A DNA stretch of 64,000 bases from Nocardioides pini (GCF_026712185.1 NZ_JAPPUX010000001.1:248001-312000), one strand, 5' to 3'. Shown: positions 8,609-17,518, counted from the stretch's first letter. Translations and numbers: made by a program. Notes: generated by a model from the sequence alone, not told the origin.

Positions 8609-9853
8609 GTGACCACGCCTGCGCCCCCGACCGACGACTGGCTCGACGGCGAGTGCCGTCGCCTGCTCACCTTCGGCCGCCGGATCATCCACCCGGCCGG
8701 CGGTGCCGCGTGGCTCGACGACGACGGCACGCCGGACCTCGCCCGTCCGGTCCACACGTGGATCACCTGCCGCACCGTCCACGTCTTCGGCATCGGTGCC
8801 CTCCTCGGCCACGAGGGCGCCGCGTCGATCGCGACGGCTGCGCTGCACGGTCTGCGCACCACGTTGCACGACGACGAGGACGGCGGCTGGTTCACCGCGG
8901 TCGCAGGAGACGGGGCGCCCGTCGGCACCGTGAAGTCCTGCTACGACCACGCCTTCGTGATGCTCGCCGGCTCGACCGCCGTCGCGGCCGGGCTCCCGGG
9001 CGCGGACGCGTTCCTCTCGGACGCGACCGACGTCTTCGCCCACCGCTTCTGGGACGAGGAGCGCGGGCGCGTCGTCGACGAGTGGGACCGGGCATGGACG
9101 GCGCCCGCTCCCTACCGCGGGCTCAACTCCACGATGCACTCGCTCGAGGCGATGCTCGCCGTCGGCGACGTGACCGGTGACGTCGTGTGGCACGCCAGGG
9201 CTGCCCGGCTGGCCGGGCTGGTGCTCGAGCTCGCGCCGTCGTACGACGGCCGGCTGCCCGAGCACTTCGGCCCGGACTGGTCGGTCGACCTCGAGCTCAA
9301 CCGCGACCGGCCCGACGACCCCTTCAAGCCCTACGGCGCGACCGTCGGCCACGGCCTGGAGTGGTCGCGCCTGCTGCTGCACCTCGAGGCCACCCTCGGC
9401 GAGGCGGCGCCGGCCGGGCTGCTCGACACCTCGCGCCTGCTGTTCGAGCGCGCCGTCGCCGACGGCTGGCACGCCGACGGCGCGCCCGGCTTCGTCTACA
9501 CGACCGACTGGGAGGGCCGGCCCGTCGTGCGCCAGCGGATGCACTGGGTGGTCGCCGAGGCCATCGCGGCCGCCGCTGCGCTGCACCGCCGCACCGGCGA
9601 GGAGGCCTACGCCGAGCAGTACGCCGAGTGGTGGGCCTACGCCCGTGACCACCTGGTCGACCGCGAACGGGGGTCGTGGCACCACGAGCTCGACGCCGCC
9701 AACCGCCCGCAGGCCAGCGTCTGGGCCGGCAAGCCCGACCTCTACCACGCGGTGCAGGCGACCCTCCTCCCGCGCCTGCCCCTCGCACCCAGCCTGGCCT
9801 CTTGTCTCGCCCGTCCGGCCGCGATGCCGGACGGTCCCGGGGCACCGGCATGA
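8609..9853 (+). CDS. AGE-family sugar isomerase/epimerase
   Basis: 414 residues, the length of N-acylglucosamine 2-epimerase (AGE) superfamily enzymes, which are (alpha/alpha)6 barrels. The family landmarks are seen in order: the CRTVHVF segment, CYDHAFVMLAGS, RGLNSTMHSLEAMLA, GHGLEWSRLLLHLE and RQRMHWVVAEAIAAAAAL. They supply the conserved Arg, His and Glu of the active site. Start placed at GTG 8609, because the open frame upstream runs back into the tRNA. Seven bases separate it from a PfkB sugar kinase, which makes a mannose (or similar) isomerase feeding a fructokinase attractive. Substrate not determined from sequence. Confidence 0.85.
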   Translation: MTTPAPPTDDWLDGECRRLLTFGRRIIHPAGGAAWLDDDGTPDLARPVHTWITCRTVHVFGIGALLGHEGAASIATAALHGLRTTLHDDEDGGWFTAVAGDGAPVGTVKSCYDHAFVMLAGSTAVAAGLPGADAFLSDATDVFAHRFWDEERGRVVDEWDRAWTAPAPYRGLNSTMHSLEAMLAVGDVTGDVVWHARAARLAGLVLELAPSYDGRLPEHFGPDWSVDLELNRDRPDDPFKPYGATVGHGLEWSRLLLHLEATLGEAAPAGLLDTSRLLFERAVADGWHADGAPGFVYTTDWEGRPVVRQRMHWVVAEAIAAAAALHRRTGEEAYAEQYAEWWAYARDHLVDRERGSWHHELDAANRPQASVWAGKPDLYHAVQATLLPRLPLAPSLASCLARPAAMPDGPGAPA

Positions 9854-9860
9854 TGGGGGC

Positions 9861-10817
9861 ATGACCGACGCGCAGCCCCTGATCCTCGTCGTCGGCGAGG
9901 CGCTCGTCGACGTGGTGCCCGGCCCCGACGGCACGACCCGCGACCACCCGGGCGGCAGCCCGGCCAACGTCGCGATCACCCTCGGCCGCCTCGGGCGCGA
10001 CGTACGCCTCGTGACGCTGCTCGGCGACGACGAGCGCGGGGCCGCCGTGCGCGCGTGGCTCGAGGCGAGCGAGGTCGCCGTGCTCGCGGGTCCCACCGCC
10101 TCGGGACGTACGTCGACCGCGGCGGTGACGCTCGACGACGCGGGCGCCGCCACCTACGACTTCGACCTCGACTGGCACCTCGACTCGGTGCCCGAGGGCC
10201 CGTGCGACGTGCTCCACGTGGGCTCGATCGCCACCGTGCTCGACCCGGGCGCCGACACGGTGCTCGAGACGTTCCGCGCCCACCGGGGACGGGCGCTGCT
10301 CTCGCTCGACCCCAACGCGCGCCCGGCGATCACCCCGGACCGCACCGGCCCCGTCGCGCGCGTCGAGGAGCTCGTCGCGCTCGCCGACGTGGTCAAGGTG
10401 AGCGACGAGGACCTCGCGTGGCTCCACCCCGACGACGACCCCGTCGCGACCGCCACCCGGTGGGCCGACGCCGGACCGGGCCTGGTCGTGGTCACGCGTG
10501 GCGGCGCCGGCGCGGTCGCCGTACGCCCCGGTGGGACCGTGCTCGACGTGCCCGGCGTGCCGGTCACCGTGGCCGACACCGTCGGTGCGGGCGACACCTT
10601 CAGCGGCGTCCTGGTCGACGCCCTGCTCGCACACGGCGTGCACGGTGCGGCAGCCGCCGACACCCTCCGCGCGCTGACCGACCGCGCCCTGCTCGGGGTC
10701 GTCACCACCGCCGCCGTGGGCGCGGCGATCAACGTCTCCCGTCCCGGCGCCGACCCGCCGACGCGGGCCGAGCTCTCCGCAGCGCTCGGCGTGGACCACG
10801 AAGCCGGGCAGGAGTGA
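9861..10817 (+). CDS. PfkB-family carbohydrate kinase (fructokinase-like)
   Basis: 318-residue ribokinase/PfkB kinase phosphorylating a sugar with ATP. The N-terminal signature GGSPANVAITLGRLG (near residues 33-47) and the C-terminal ATP-site signature DTVGAGDTFSGVLVDALL, holding the catalytic Asp of GAGD, are both intact. VGEALVDVVPG at the start resembles fructokinases. A G-rich sequence precedes ATG 9861. It sits between the AGE isomerase and an MFS carrier (its stop overlaps the MFS start by 4 bases), so the three probably form one sugar-use operon. Confidence 0.9.
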   Translation: MTDAQPLILVVGEALVDVVPGPDGTTRDHPGGSPANVAITLGRLGRDVRLVTLLGDDERGAAVRAWLEASEVAVLAGPTASGRTSTAAVTLDDAGAATYDFDLDWHLDSVPEGPCDVLHVGSIATVLDPGADTVLETFRAHRGRALLSLDPNARPAITPDRTGPVARVEELVALADVVKVSDEDLAWLHPDDDPVATATRWADAGPGLVVVTRGGAGAVAVRPGGTVLDVPGVPVTVADTVGAGDTFSGVLVDALLAHGVHGAAAADTLRALTDRALLGVVTTAAVGAAINVSRPGADPPTRAELSAALGVDHEAGQE

Positions 10818-12154
10818 TCGCGGAGCAGATCCACGACATCGGCAAGCGGCGGGCCTGGGTCATCTGGCTGGTCTCGCTGTCCGTCTACGTGCTGGCCGTC
10901 TTCAACCGCAGCTCGCTCGGTGTCGCGGGGATCATCGCGTCTGAGCGCTTCCACATCAGCGCCACCAGCCTGGCGACGTTCACGGTGCTCCAGCTCGTCG
11001 TCTACGCCGGCATGCAGGTGCCGGTGGGGGTCCTGCTGGACCGCTACGGGTCGCGAGCCATGCTGCTCGCCGGTCTGGTGCTGATGAGCGCGGGCCAGCT
11101 GGCCTTCGCCTTCACGACCTCCTTCGGCGGGGCCGTCGCGGCCCGCGCGGTCGTGGGCGCGGGCGACGCGATGATCTTCGTGAGCGTGATCCGGCTCGTC
11201 ACCATCTGGTTCCTGGTGCGGCAGGCGCCGATGGTCACCCAGCTCACCGGCCTGACCGGGCAGCTCGGCGCGATCGCCGCGGCCGGCCCGCTGTCGTACC
11301 TCCTCCACGAGCTGGGCTGGACGCGCACCTTCGCGCTGGCCTCCAGCATCGGCGTCGTGCTGCTGGTCGCCGTCGTCGCGCTCGTCAAGGACTCGCCCTA
11401 CCGCCGCGACACGGTGGTCGCGATCAAGCTCCGGGCGCTCGCCCAGTCGGTGCGCACGGTGTGGGGCAACCCCGGCACGCGGCTGGGGATGTGGTCCCAC
11501 TTCTCCTCCCAGTTCTCCGTCACGGTCTTCACGCTGCTGTGGGGCTACCCCTTCCTCGTGCAGGGCCTCGGGTGGTCCTCCGCCGAGGCGAGCACGCTGC
11601 TGATGGCGATGACCGCGTGGGCGGTGGTGAGCGGGCTGGTGCTGGCGCGACTTGTGGGCCGGCTGCCCTACTACCGCTCCTGGATCGTGGTCGGCGTCGT
11701 GCTGACGATGGTGGTGCCCTGGACCGGGGTGCTGCTGTGGCCGGGCGCCGCCCCGACGTGGCTGGTGGTCGTCATGGCGTTCGCGACGGCCAGCGGCGGG
11801 CCGGCGTCGATGGTCGGCTTCGACCTCGCCCGCTCGTTCACGCCCCCGCACGAGACGGGCCGTGCCAACGGGCTGGTCAACATCGGCGGCTTCACCGCCT
11901 CGCTGCTGACGATGGCCCTGATCGGCGTCGTCCTCGACCTGTCGTCCACGGGCGGCATGGAGTCCTACACGCTCGGCGACTTCAAGCTCGCGATGTCCGT
12001 GCAGTACGTCTTCTGGACGCTCGGGGTCGTGCAGACCCTGCGTTACCGACGCCGCGGGCTGGCCCACCTCGCCCGGGTCCACCCCGGCTCGGTCGAGCAG
12101 ATGCGGGCCGGCCACCCGTTCGTGCACCCCGGCATCGGCACGGAGGGCGTCTAG
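10814..12154 (+). CDS. MFS transporter
   Basis: 446 residues with about 12 predicted membrane segments and the MFS loop 2-3 motif GVLLDRYGSRAMLL near residue 75. GTG at 10814 overlaps the kinase stop (GTGA) and follows AGGA. Translational coupling to the sugar kinase suggests that it imports the sugar handled by the isomerase and kinase. The sequence alone does not give the substrate, and NarK-like annotation of similar proteins would be non-specific. Confidence 0.85.
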   Translation: MIAEQIHDIGKRRAWVIWLVSLSVYVLAVFNRSSLGVAGIIASERFHISATSLATFTVLQLVVYAGMQVPVGVLLDRYGSRAMLLAGLVLMSAGQLAFAFTTSFGGAVAARAVVGAGDAMIFVSVIRLVTIWFLVRQAPMVTQLTGLTGQLGAIAAAGPLSYLLHELGWTRTFALASSIGVVLLVAVVALVKDSPYRRDTVVAIKLRALAQSVRTVWGNPGTRLGMWSHFSSQFSVTVFTLLWGYPFLVQGLGWSSAEASTLLMAMTAWAVVSGLVLARLVGRLPYYRSWIVVGVVLTMVVPWTGVLLWPGAAPTWLVVVMAFATASGGPASMVGFDLARSFTPPHETGRANGLVNIGGFTASLLTMALIGVVLDLSSTGGMESYTLGDFKLAMSVQYVFWTLGVVQTLRYRRRGLAHLARVHPGSVEQMRAGHPFVHPGIGTEGV

Positions 12155-12414
12155 CTCGTCGGCGCCAGCGGGTCGTCCGGGAGGTCCTCGGGCTTCACGA
12201 CCGCGGGATCGACGAACTGGTGCCCGTCGCCCATGAAGGTGTGGACGAAGCCGCACCGGATGCAGATCACGCCGTCGGCCGAGCGGTTCATCCAGTCGAG
12301 GTCGAAGAACGTCATCCCCGTCGTCGTCATCTTCACCTCGCGCCGCGCGAACATCAGGCCGCCACACACGTGGCAGGCGAGGAAGGACTGGGTCGGGCGG
12401 ATGTAGACGTGCAC
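12151..12414 (-). CDS. Small zinc-ribbon-like protein
   Basis: 87 residues with two CxxC pairs (CHVC near residue 14 and CIRC near residue 51), a spacing that would bind one zinc ion. I do not recognise a named family. GGAGG lies 4 bases before the GTG start. Its TAG stop shares the palindrome CTAG with the MFS stop, so the convergent genes overlap by 4 bases. Function unknown. Confidence 0.7.
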   Translation of the reverse strand: MHVYIRPTQSFLACHVCGGLMFARREVKMTTTGMTFFDLDWMNRSADGVICIRCGFVHTFMGDGHQFVDPAVVKPEDLPDDPLAPTS

Positions 12415-12483
12415 GGGACCTCCGGTCGTGGGTGGGGCCCGAGCCTAGGGCGCGACGGCGGGTGGGCGCCGGAGGAGCCGCCC

Positions 12484-13176
12484 TCAGCCGATCTCGCCGT
12501 CCCCGTCGGGGTCGAGGTCGCCGGTGGGGTCCTCGGCGGTGGGGTCCTCGAGGCTGAGCCCGTCGGTGGCGCCGCCGACCGGGTGGCCCTGCCACGACAC
12601 CATCTCCCAGCCGGACTCGTGGTCGCCCTCCAGCACGATGAGCGCGGTGTTGTGCAGCGGCTGGGTCGCGGGCGGGGCGTCGGGGTGCGGGGCCATGCGG
12701 GTCGAGACCCAGGTGCGGAGCGCGGCGCCGTGGCTGACGACCAGCGCGGCATCGTGGCCGGCCTCGACGATGGTGCGCACGGCCGCGTCGTAGCGGGCGA
12801 GGAACTCCTCACCGGTCTCGCCGCCCGGCATCCGGTGGGTGAGGTCGCCCTCGAGCCAGGTCGCGACGGCCCCGATGTAGCCGGCGACCGCGTCGTGGTC
12901 GCTGCGCATCTCGAAGTCGCCCGCGTCGATCTCCTGCAGCCCGTCGAGCTGGACCGGCTCGAGGCCGCGGTGCTCGGCGGTGGGGGCCGCGGTCTGGTGG
13001 GTGCGCACCCGGCTGGAGACGTAGATGGCGTCGAGGTGCTCGTCGGCGATCGCCCTCGCCGCCGCCGCGGCCTGGGCGCGACCGAGGTCGGTGAGGTCGA
13101 GGCCGGGGTGGGCGGTGTCGAGCTCGCCCGAGACGTTGGCGTGGGTCTGGCCGTGGCGCATGAGCAGGAGTCGCAA
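12484..13176 (-). CDS. Histidine phosphatase family protein
   Basis: 230 residues of the phosphoglycerate-mutase-like branch. LLMRHGQTHANV at the N-terminus gives the catalytic RHG histidine. SRVRTHQTA supplies a phosphate-binding Arg, VVSHGAALRTW the second His. It hydrolyses a phosphomonoester, but the substrate is not predictable. The start is TTG at 13176 to keep the usual hydrophobic strand before RHG; ATG at 13161 would remove it. The C-terminal 25 residues are acidic. It follows the metallophosphoesterase gene by 30 bases, same strand. Confidence 0.88.
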   Translation of the reverse strand: MRLLLMRHGQTHANVSGELDTAHPGLDLTDLGRAQAAAAARAIADEHLDAIYVSSRVRTHQTAAPTAEHRGLEPVQLDGLQEIDAGDFEMRSDHDAVAGYIGAVATWLEGDLTHRMPGGETGEEFLARYDAAVRTIVEAGHDAALVVSHGAALRTWVSTRMAPHPDAPPATQPLHNTALIVLEGDHESGWEMVSWQGHPVGGATDGLSLEDPTAEDPTGDLDPDGDGEIG

Positions 13177-13206
13177 GGGAGGGTCCTCTGTGCGGGCTGG
13201 TCGGGG

Positions 13207-14115
13207 CTAGTCGTTGAAGGGCGAGGTCTTGCTGGAGGCGAGCTCGCGGGCCTGCTCCAGCGGGACGTCCTCCAGTGCCTCGGCGATGTCGGAGCCGACG
13301 TGGCTGACCTCGGTGCCGCGCTCGAGCAGCACCTGGGTGTGGACGAGGCGGTCGTCGTAGGCGTGGACCATCGTGAAGCCCTGGCCGGCGTCGACGCCCG
13401 AGACGAAACGGTCGACCGGCGCGGGGTCGATGGTGTAGCAGCTGGCCGCGGTCACCGAGACCGGTACGCCGGCGAACGTCGACCACGTCGGCAGGTGGAG
13501 GTGCCCGGCCAGGATGCCGCGCACGTCGGTGCCGGTGATGACCTCGGCGAGCGCCTGCTGGTCGTGCAGCTCGATCAGCTCGGCGGCGCGGATCATCGGG
13601 AGGGGGAGCGGCGGGTGGTGCATCGCCAGGAGCGTGCCGTGCTCGGCGGGGGTGGCGAGGACGTCGGCCAGCCAGGCCAGCTGCTCGGGGAGCAGCTCGC
13701 CGTGGTGGTAGCCCGGCACGCTGGTGTCGAGGGCGACGATCCGCAGGCCGTCGACCTCGTGGACGCGGTCCTGGCAACCGGCGTCGTCGGAGTCGAAGAG
13801 GGCCTTGGCGAAGGGCGCGCGCTCGTCGTGGTTGCCCATCGTCCAGACGACCGTCGCGCCGATGCCGGCGGCGAAGGGCTCCACGATCGAGCGGAGCGTG
13901 TCGTACGCGTCGGGCTCGGCGCGGTCGGCCAGGTCGCCCGTGAAGACGATCGCCTGCGGGGCCGGGCGCACCGCCGCCAGCCGGTCGAGCGTGCGGCGGA
14001 GGTTGGCGTCGTTGTCGATGACGCCGTAGTGGAGGCCACCGCCCCCGATCAGGTGCGGGTCGCTGAGGTGGGCGACGACGTGCCGCGGTGCGGCGTACTG
14101 GCCGAGCTGCTTCAC
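13207..14115 (-). CDS. Metallophosphoesterase (CpdA-like phosphodiesterase)
   Basis: 302-residue calcineurin-like phosphoesterase. The dinuclear metal motifs are all present: HLSDPHL, FTGDLADRAEPDAY, MGNHDERAPF, AMHHPPLPL and AGHLHLPTW. This arrangement is that of class III cyclic-nucleotide phosphodiesterases such as CpdA, so 3',5'-cAMP hydrolysis is possible but unproven. GTG start at 14115; AGCCTA upstream (TAGGCT on the coding strand, 7 bases from the start) looks like a leaderless -10 box. Confidence 0.85.
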   Translation of the reverse strand: MKQLGQYAAPRHVVAHLSDPHLIGGGGLHYGVIDNDANLRRTLDRLAAVRPAPQAIVFTGDLADRAEPDAYDTLRSIVEPFAAGIGATVVWTMGNHDERAPFAKALFDSDDAGCQDRVHEVDGLRIVALDTSVPGYHHGELLPEQLAWLADVLATPAEHGTLLAMHHPPLPLPMIRAAELIELHDQQALAEVITGTDVRGILAGHLHLPTWSTFAGVPVSVTAASCYTIDPAPVDRFVSGVDAGQGFTMVHAYDDRLVHTQVLLERGTEVSHVGSDIAEALEDVPLEQARELASSKTSPFND

Positions 14116-14122
14116 GGGGAGC

Positions 14123-14128
14123 AGCCTA
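14123..14128 (-). promoter_or_regulatory. Putative -10 box for leaderless phosphoesterase mRNA
   Basis: TAGGCT on the minus strand, seven bases before the GTG at 14115. Confidence 0.4.
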
Positions 14129-14140
14129 GGACCCGCACGG

Positions 14141-15361
14141 TCAGCGGGCCGGCAGGATCCGGCCGGTGACCTCGCCGAGGGTGAGGCGGCCCCCGCCGGT
14201 GCCGGGCGCGGAGTAGCGCAGCGTCACCTCGTCGCCGTCCTCGAGGAACGTGCGCTCACGCCCGCCCGCGGTGAACGGCTCCTTGCCGCCCCAGCTGAGC
14301 TCGAGCAGCGACCCGCGCTGGTCCGGCTCGGCGCCCGAGATCGTGCCGGAGGCCCACAGGTCGCCGGTGCGCAGGCTGGCGCCGTTGACGGTGGTGTGGG
14401 CCAGCATCTGGGCCGGCGACCAGTACATGGTGCGGTAGGGCGGACGAGCCACCACCTCGCCGTCGAGCACCACCTCCACCTCGATGTCGATGCCAGCGGG
14501 TCCGTCGACGCGCAGGTAGTCGAGCACCGGCGGGTCGTCCTGGCCGGGCAGGTCGGTCCAGGCTGCCTGCAGGGCCGCCAGCGGGGTGACCCACGCGCTG
14601 ATCGAGGTCGCGAACGACTTGCCGAGGAACGGGCCGAGCGGGACGTACTCCCACGCCTGGATGTCGCGCGCCGACCAGTCGTTGAGCCCTACGACGCCGA
14701 ACGTGTGCCGCGCGAAGTCGGCCGTGGCGACCCGCTCGCCCATCGCGGACGGGACTCCGACGACGAAGCCGAGCTCGGCCTCGATGTCGAGGCGCTGCGA
14801 GGGGCCGTAGGTGGGGAGCTCGTCGGTCGGCGCCTTGCGCTGGCCGCACGGACGCACGACGTCGGTGCCGGACACGACGACCGTGCCGGAGCGTCCGTGG
14901 TAACCGACGGGGAGGTTCTTCCAGTTGGGCAGCAGCGGCTCGGAGTCCGGCCGGAACATCCGGCCGACGTTGGAGGCGTGGTGCTCGGAGGCGTAGAAGT
15001 CGACGTAGTCGCCGACCGTGAACGGCAGCAGCATCGTCACCGAGTCGAGGGGCGCGAGTGCGGGCTCGACGAGGTCGCGCTCGGTCTGGTCGGTGAGCAG
15101 GCCCGTCACCCACGCCCGGGTGGACTCCCACACGGCCGGACCCGCCGCCATGAACGGGTTGAGGGTGGGCTGGTCGAACAGCTCGTGGGTGTCGACCATG
15201 TCGGCGGCCGCGACGATGCTCAGGTCGAGCACCTGGTCACCGATGCGCACCGCCACGCGGGGGCGCTCGCCGGAGCGCGCGAACACGCCGTAGGGCAGGT
15301 GGTCGACGTCGAAGCCGGAGCCCGCGGCTCCCTCGACCCAGCTCGAGGTGGTGGGGGTCAT
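14141..15361 (-). CDS. fahA: Fumarylacetoacetase
   Basis: 406 residues. It hydrolyses fumarylacetoacetate to fumarate and acetoacetate, the last step of tyrosine/homogentisate breakdown. Landmarks: LPFTVGDYVDFYASEHHA (catalytic His region), RPDSEPLLPNWKNLPVGYHGR, the GLNDWSARDIQAWEYVPLGP metal-site block and LLELSWGGKEPF near the C-terminus. ATG 15361 overlaps the upstream gene's stop (ATGA), and a longer frame further upstream is only read-through of that gene. It is transcribed away from hmgA, which makes its precursor. Confidence 0.95.
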   Translation of the reverse strand: MTPTTSSWVEGAAGSGFDVDHLPYGVFARSGERPRVAVRIGDQVLDLSIVAAADMVDTHELFDQPTLNPFMAAGPAVWESTRAWVTGLLTDQTERDLVEPALAPLDSVTMLLPFTVGDYVDFYASEHHASNVGRMFRPDSEPLLPNWKNLPVGYHGRSGTVVVSGTDVVRPCGQRKAPTDELPTYGPSQRLDIEAELGFVVGVPSAMGERVATADFARHTFGVVGLNDWSARDIQAWEYVPLGPFLGKSFATSISAWVTPLAALQAAWTDLPGQDDPPVLDYLRVDGPAGIDIEVEVVLDGEVVARPPYRTMYWSPAQMLAHTTVNGASLRTGDLWASGTISGAEPDQRGSLLELSWGGKEPFTAGGRERTFLEDGDEVTLRYSAPGTGGGRLTLGEVTGRILPAR

Positions 15362-16179
15362 GGCTTCTCCAGGAGTCCGAGGGCGAGCAGGTCGTCGAGG
15401 GGCTCGGTCACCGAGCACGAGCCGAAGGAGGTGAACCAGCGTCGCGCGCCGGCGACGTCGGTGCGGGCCAGCGCCGCGCCGTCGCGCTCCTCGAGCACGG
15501 TGGTCGCGTCGGCGACGGAGCCGCCGTCCCAGAGCGACTGGGTGGCGGCCAGCACGTTGAGGAACCCGTGGGCGCCGCCGCCCTCGGGGTCGTGGCGCAC
15601 CGCCCGGTGCAGGCCGGCGGTGGCCTTGAAGCGGCACTCGCGGTCGAGCGCCGCGTCGATCCAGGTCGCCACGGTCGCGGCGTCCGGAACGAGGTCGTGG
15701 TCCACGTGGCCGAGCCGCAGCTTGAGCCGGTGGTCGCAGGCGGCGACCTCGTCAGCGGCGGCCAGCCAGGCCGGGGTCGCCGGTCCGGGGACCTCGATGT
15801 GGACCGGGACGCGGAGGTCGGCCGCGCGCACGGCCGCGTCGATCCGGCGCACGTTGCCCACCGGGTCGTCGGCGTCGCGCACCGCCACCTCGAGCCCGGC
15901 GAGCCGGAGGCCCTTGCGCGCGGCGAGCCCGGCCACCCCCTCGACGGCCCCGGCGCCGCTGGTCAGCACGACCGAGACCGGCACGTCGGCGGGCACCGAC
16001 CCGAGGGCCGTGTCCGGGACGACGAACGAGCCGACCAGGCCGGCCCACCACTCCCCGGACCGGTCGGCGTACGCGCCGAAGGCGTCGGCGAGGTCGGCGT
16101 CGCCGGGCGGGAAGACGGCCGCGTCGTCGACGAGACCGCGCCAGTCGGTGGGAATCGTGGGTGCAGGAGTCGGAGCCAC
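15358..16179 (-). CDS. Unknown protein of the homogentisate operon
   Basis: 273 residues, soluble, no signal peptide. I do not recognise a named family. Conserved-looking parts are LVDDAAVFPPGDADL near the start, VPVHIEVPGPA in the middle and CRFKATAGLHRAVRH followed by HGFLNVLAA. Alternating strands and helices with PGPA and KATAGLH segments would suit a TIM-barrel-like enzyme, but that is a guess. It is coupled to fahA by a 4-base overlap and shares a control region with hmgA. No maleylacetoacetate isomerase is visible in the window, so this protein is a candidate for an accessory or missing step. Confidence 0.85.
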   Translation of the reverse strand: MAPTPAPTIPTDWRGLVDDAAVFPPGDADLADAFGAYADRSGEWWAGLVGSFVVPDTALGSVPADVPVSVVLTSGAGAVEGVAGLAARKGLRLAGLEVAVRDADDPVGNVRRIDAAVRAADLRVPVHIEVPGPATPAWLAAADEVAACDHRLKLRLGHVDHDLVPDAATVATWIDAALDRECRFKATAGLHRAVRHDPEGGGAHGFLNVLAATQSLWDGGSVADATTVLEERDGAALARTDVAGARRWFTSFGSCSVTEPLDDLLALGLLEKP

Positions 16180-16185
16180 GGGTCT

Positions 16186-16224
16186 ACTCTAGCCACCAGA
16201 TAGCGGACGCCAGCGTCCGATAAT
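16186..16224. promoter_or_regulatory. Divergent promoters and operator of homogentisate genes
   Basis: A perfect inverted repeat, CGGACGC-CA-GCGTCCG at 16204-16219, lies between the two divergent starts. On the plus strand GATAAT at 16219-16224 suits a -10 box 20 bases before hmgA. On the minus strand TAGAGT (16191-16186) is a -10 box six bases before the GTG at 16179. One regulator bound to the repeat could block both. Confidence 0.6.
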
Positions 16225-16244
16225 CGAATGATTGGATCGCACCG

Positions 16245-17465
16245 ATGGCCTACTACCGAGCACTCGGCCGCCTGCCGCGCCAGCGCCACACCCAGCTGCG
16301 GGACGGCGACGGCCACCTCTTCCGCGAGGAGCTGATGGGCGAGGAGGGCTTCTCGTCCGACTCCTCGCTGCTCTACCGCCGGGGGGTGCCGAGCGCCATC
16401 ACCGACAGCCGGGTCTGGGAGCTGGCCGACCAGTCGCGCACGCCCAACCACCCGCTCAAGCCGCGCCACCTCAAGCTTCACGACCTGGAGACCGGCACCT
16501 GCCCGGTCGAGGGCCGCCGCCTGGTACTCGGCAACAACGACGTCCGCATCGCGTACGTCGTGACCGGCACCGACCCCTCGCCGCTCTACCGCAACGCCAT
16601 CGGCGACGAGTGCGTCTTCGTCGAGTCCGGCAGCGGCACGGTCGAGACCGTCTTCGGCGTCGTCCCCTACCGCGCCGGCGACTACGTCGTGATCCCGCGC
16701 GCGACCGACCACCGCTGGGTTCCGGCCGAGCCGTCGAGGCTCTACGCGATCGAGGCCAACAGCCACATCCACCCGCCCAAGCGCTACCTGTCGCGCTTCG
16801 GCCAGCTGCTGGAGCACGCGCCCTACTGCGAGCGCGACCTCCACGGCCCTGCCGAGACGTTCCAGGTCGAGGGCACGGACGTCGAGGTGCTGGTCAAGCA
16901 CCGCGCTGCCGGTCGGGTCGTCGGCTCCCGGCTGACCTACGCGACCCACCCGTTCGACGTGGTCGGCTGGGACGGCTGCCTCTACCCCTACACGTTCAAC
17001 ATCGAGGACTACATGCCGATCACCGGCAAGGTCCACCAGCCGCCGCCGGTGCACCAGGTCTTCGAGGGCTGGAACTTCGTGATCTGCAACTTCCTGCCCC
17101 GCAAGGTCGACTACCACGACCTCGCCATCCCGGTGCCCTATTACCACTCCAACGTCGACTCCGACGAGGTCATGTTCTACGTCGGCGGCGACTACGAGGC
17201 CCGCAAGGGGTCGGGGATCGGCATCGGCTCGATCAGCCTGCACCCCGGCGGCCACGCGCACGGCCCGCAGCCCAGCGCGATCGAGGCCAGCCTGGGCGTC
17301 CAGTACTTCGACGAGTCCGCCGTCATGGTCGACACGTTCGCCCCGCTCGAGCTGGGTGAGGGAGGGCTCGCGGTGGAGGACCCGGCGTACGCCTGGACCT
17401 GGGCCGGTCGCGGCCCGGGCACCGACGGGGACGACGGCGGGCCGGCGGTGTACAGCAACAGCTGA
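16245..17465 (+). CDS. hmgA: Homogentisate 1,2-dioxygenase
   Basis: 406-residue iron(II) cupin dioxygenase opening the ring of homogentisate to maleylacetoacetate. The C-terminal iron site is visible: YHSNVDSDEVMFYVGGDYE provides His and the ExxxH-type ligand region, and LHPGGHAHGPQP the further His. HQVFEGWNFVICNFLPRK precedes it. It is short compared with the human enzyme (445) but normal for actinobacteria. It is divergent from the fahA operon across a 65-base control region. Confidence 0.95.
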   Translation: MAYYRALGRLPRQRHTQLRDGDGHLFREELMGEEGFSSDSSLLYRRGVPSAITDSRVWELADQSRTPNHPLKPRHLKLHDLETGTCPVEGRRLVLGNNDVRIAYVVTGTDPSPLYRNAIGDECVFVESGSGTVETVFGVVPYRAGDYVVIPRATDHRWVPAEPSRLYAIEANSHIHPPKRYLSRFGQLLEHAPYCERDLHGPAETFQVEGTDVEVLVKHRAAGRVVGSRLTYATHPFDVVGWDGCLYPYTFNIEDYMPITGKVHQPPPVHQVFEGWNFVICNFLPRKVDYHDLAIPVPYYHSNVDSDEVMFYVGGDYEARKGSGIGIGSISLHPGGHAHGPQPSAIEASLGVQYFDESAVMVDTFAPLELGEGGLAVEDPAYAWTWAGRGPGTDGDDGGPAVYSNS

Positions 17466-17482
17466 GGCCGGCGTCGGGCTCG

Positions 17483-17504
17483 CGACCACTCCTTCGGGTG
17501 GTCG
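17483..17504 (+). terminator. Hairpin after hmgA
   Basis: CGACCAC (17483-17489) pairs with GTGGTCG (17498-17504) around an 8-nt TCCTTCGG loop. It ends one base before the likely zwf -10 box. Confidence 0.5.
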
Positions 17505-17505
17505 T

Positions 17506-17511
17506 TAGCGT
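17506..17511 (+). promoter_or_regulatory. Putative -10 box of zwf
   Basis: TAGCGT, seven bases before ATG 17519, with no Shine-Dalgarno sequence between: a leaderless arrangement. Confidence 0.45.
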
Positions 17512-17518
17512 GGCCGGC

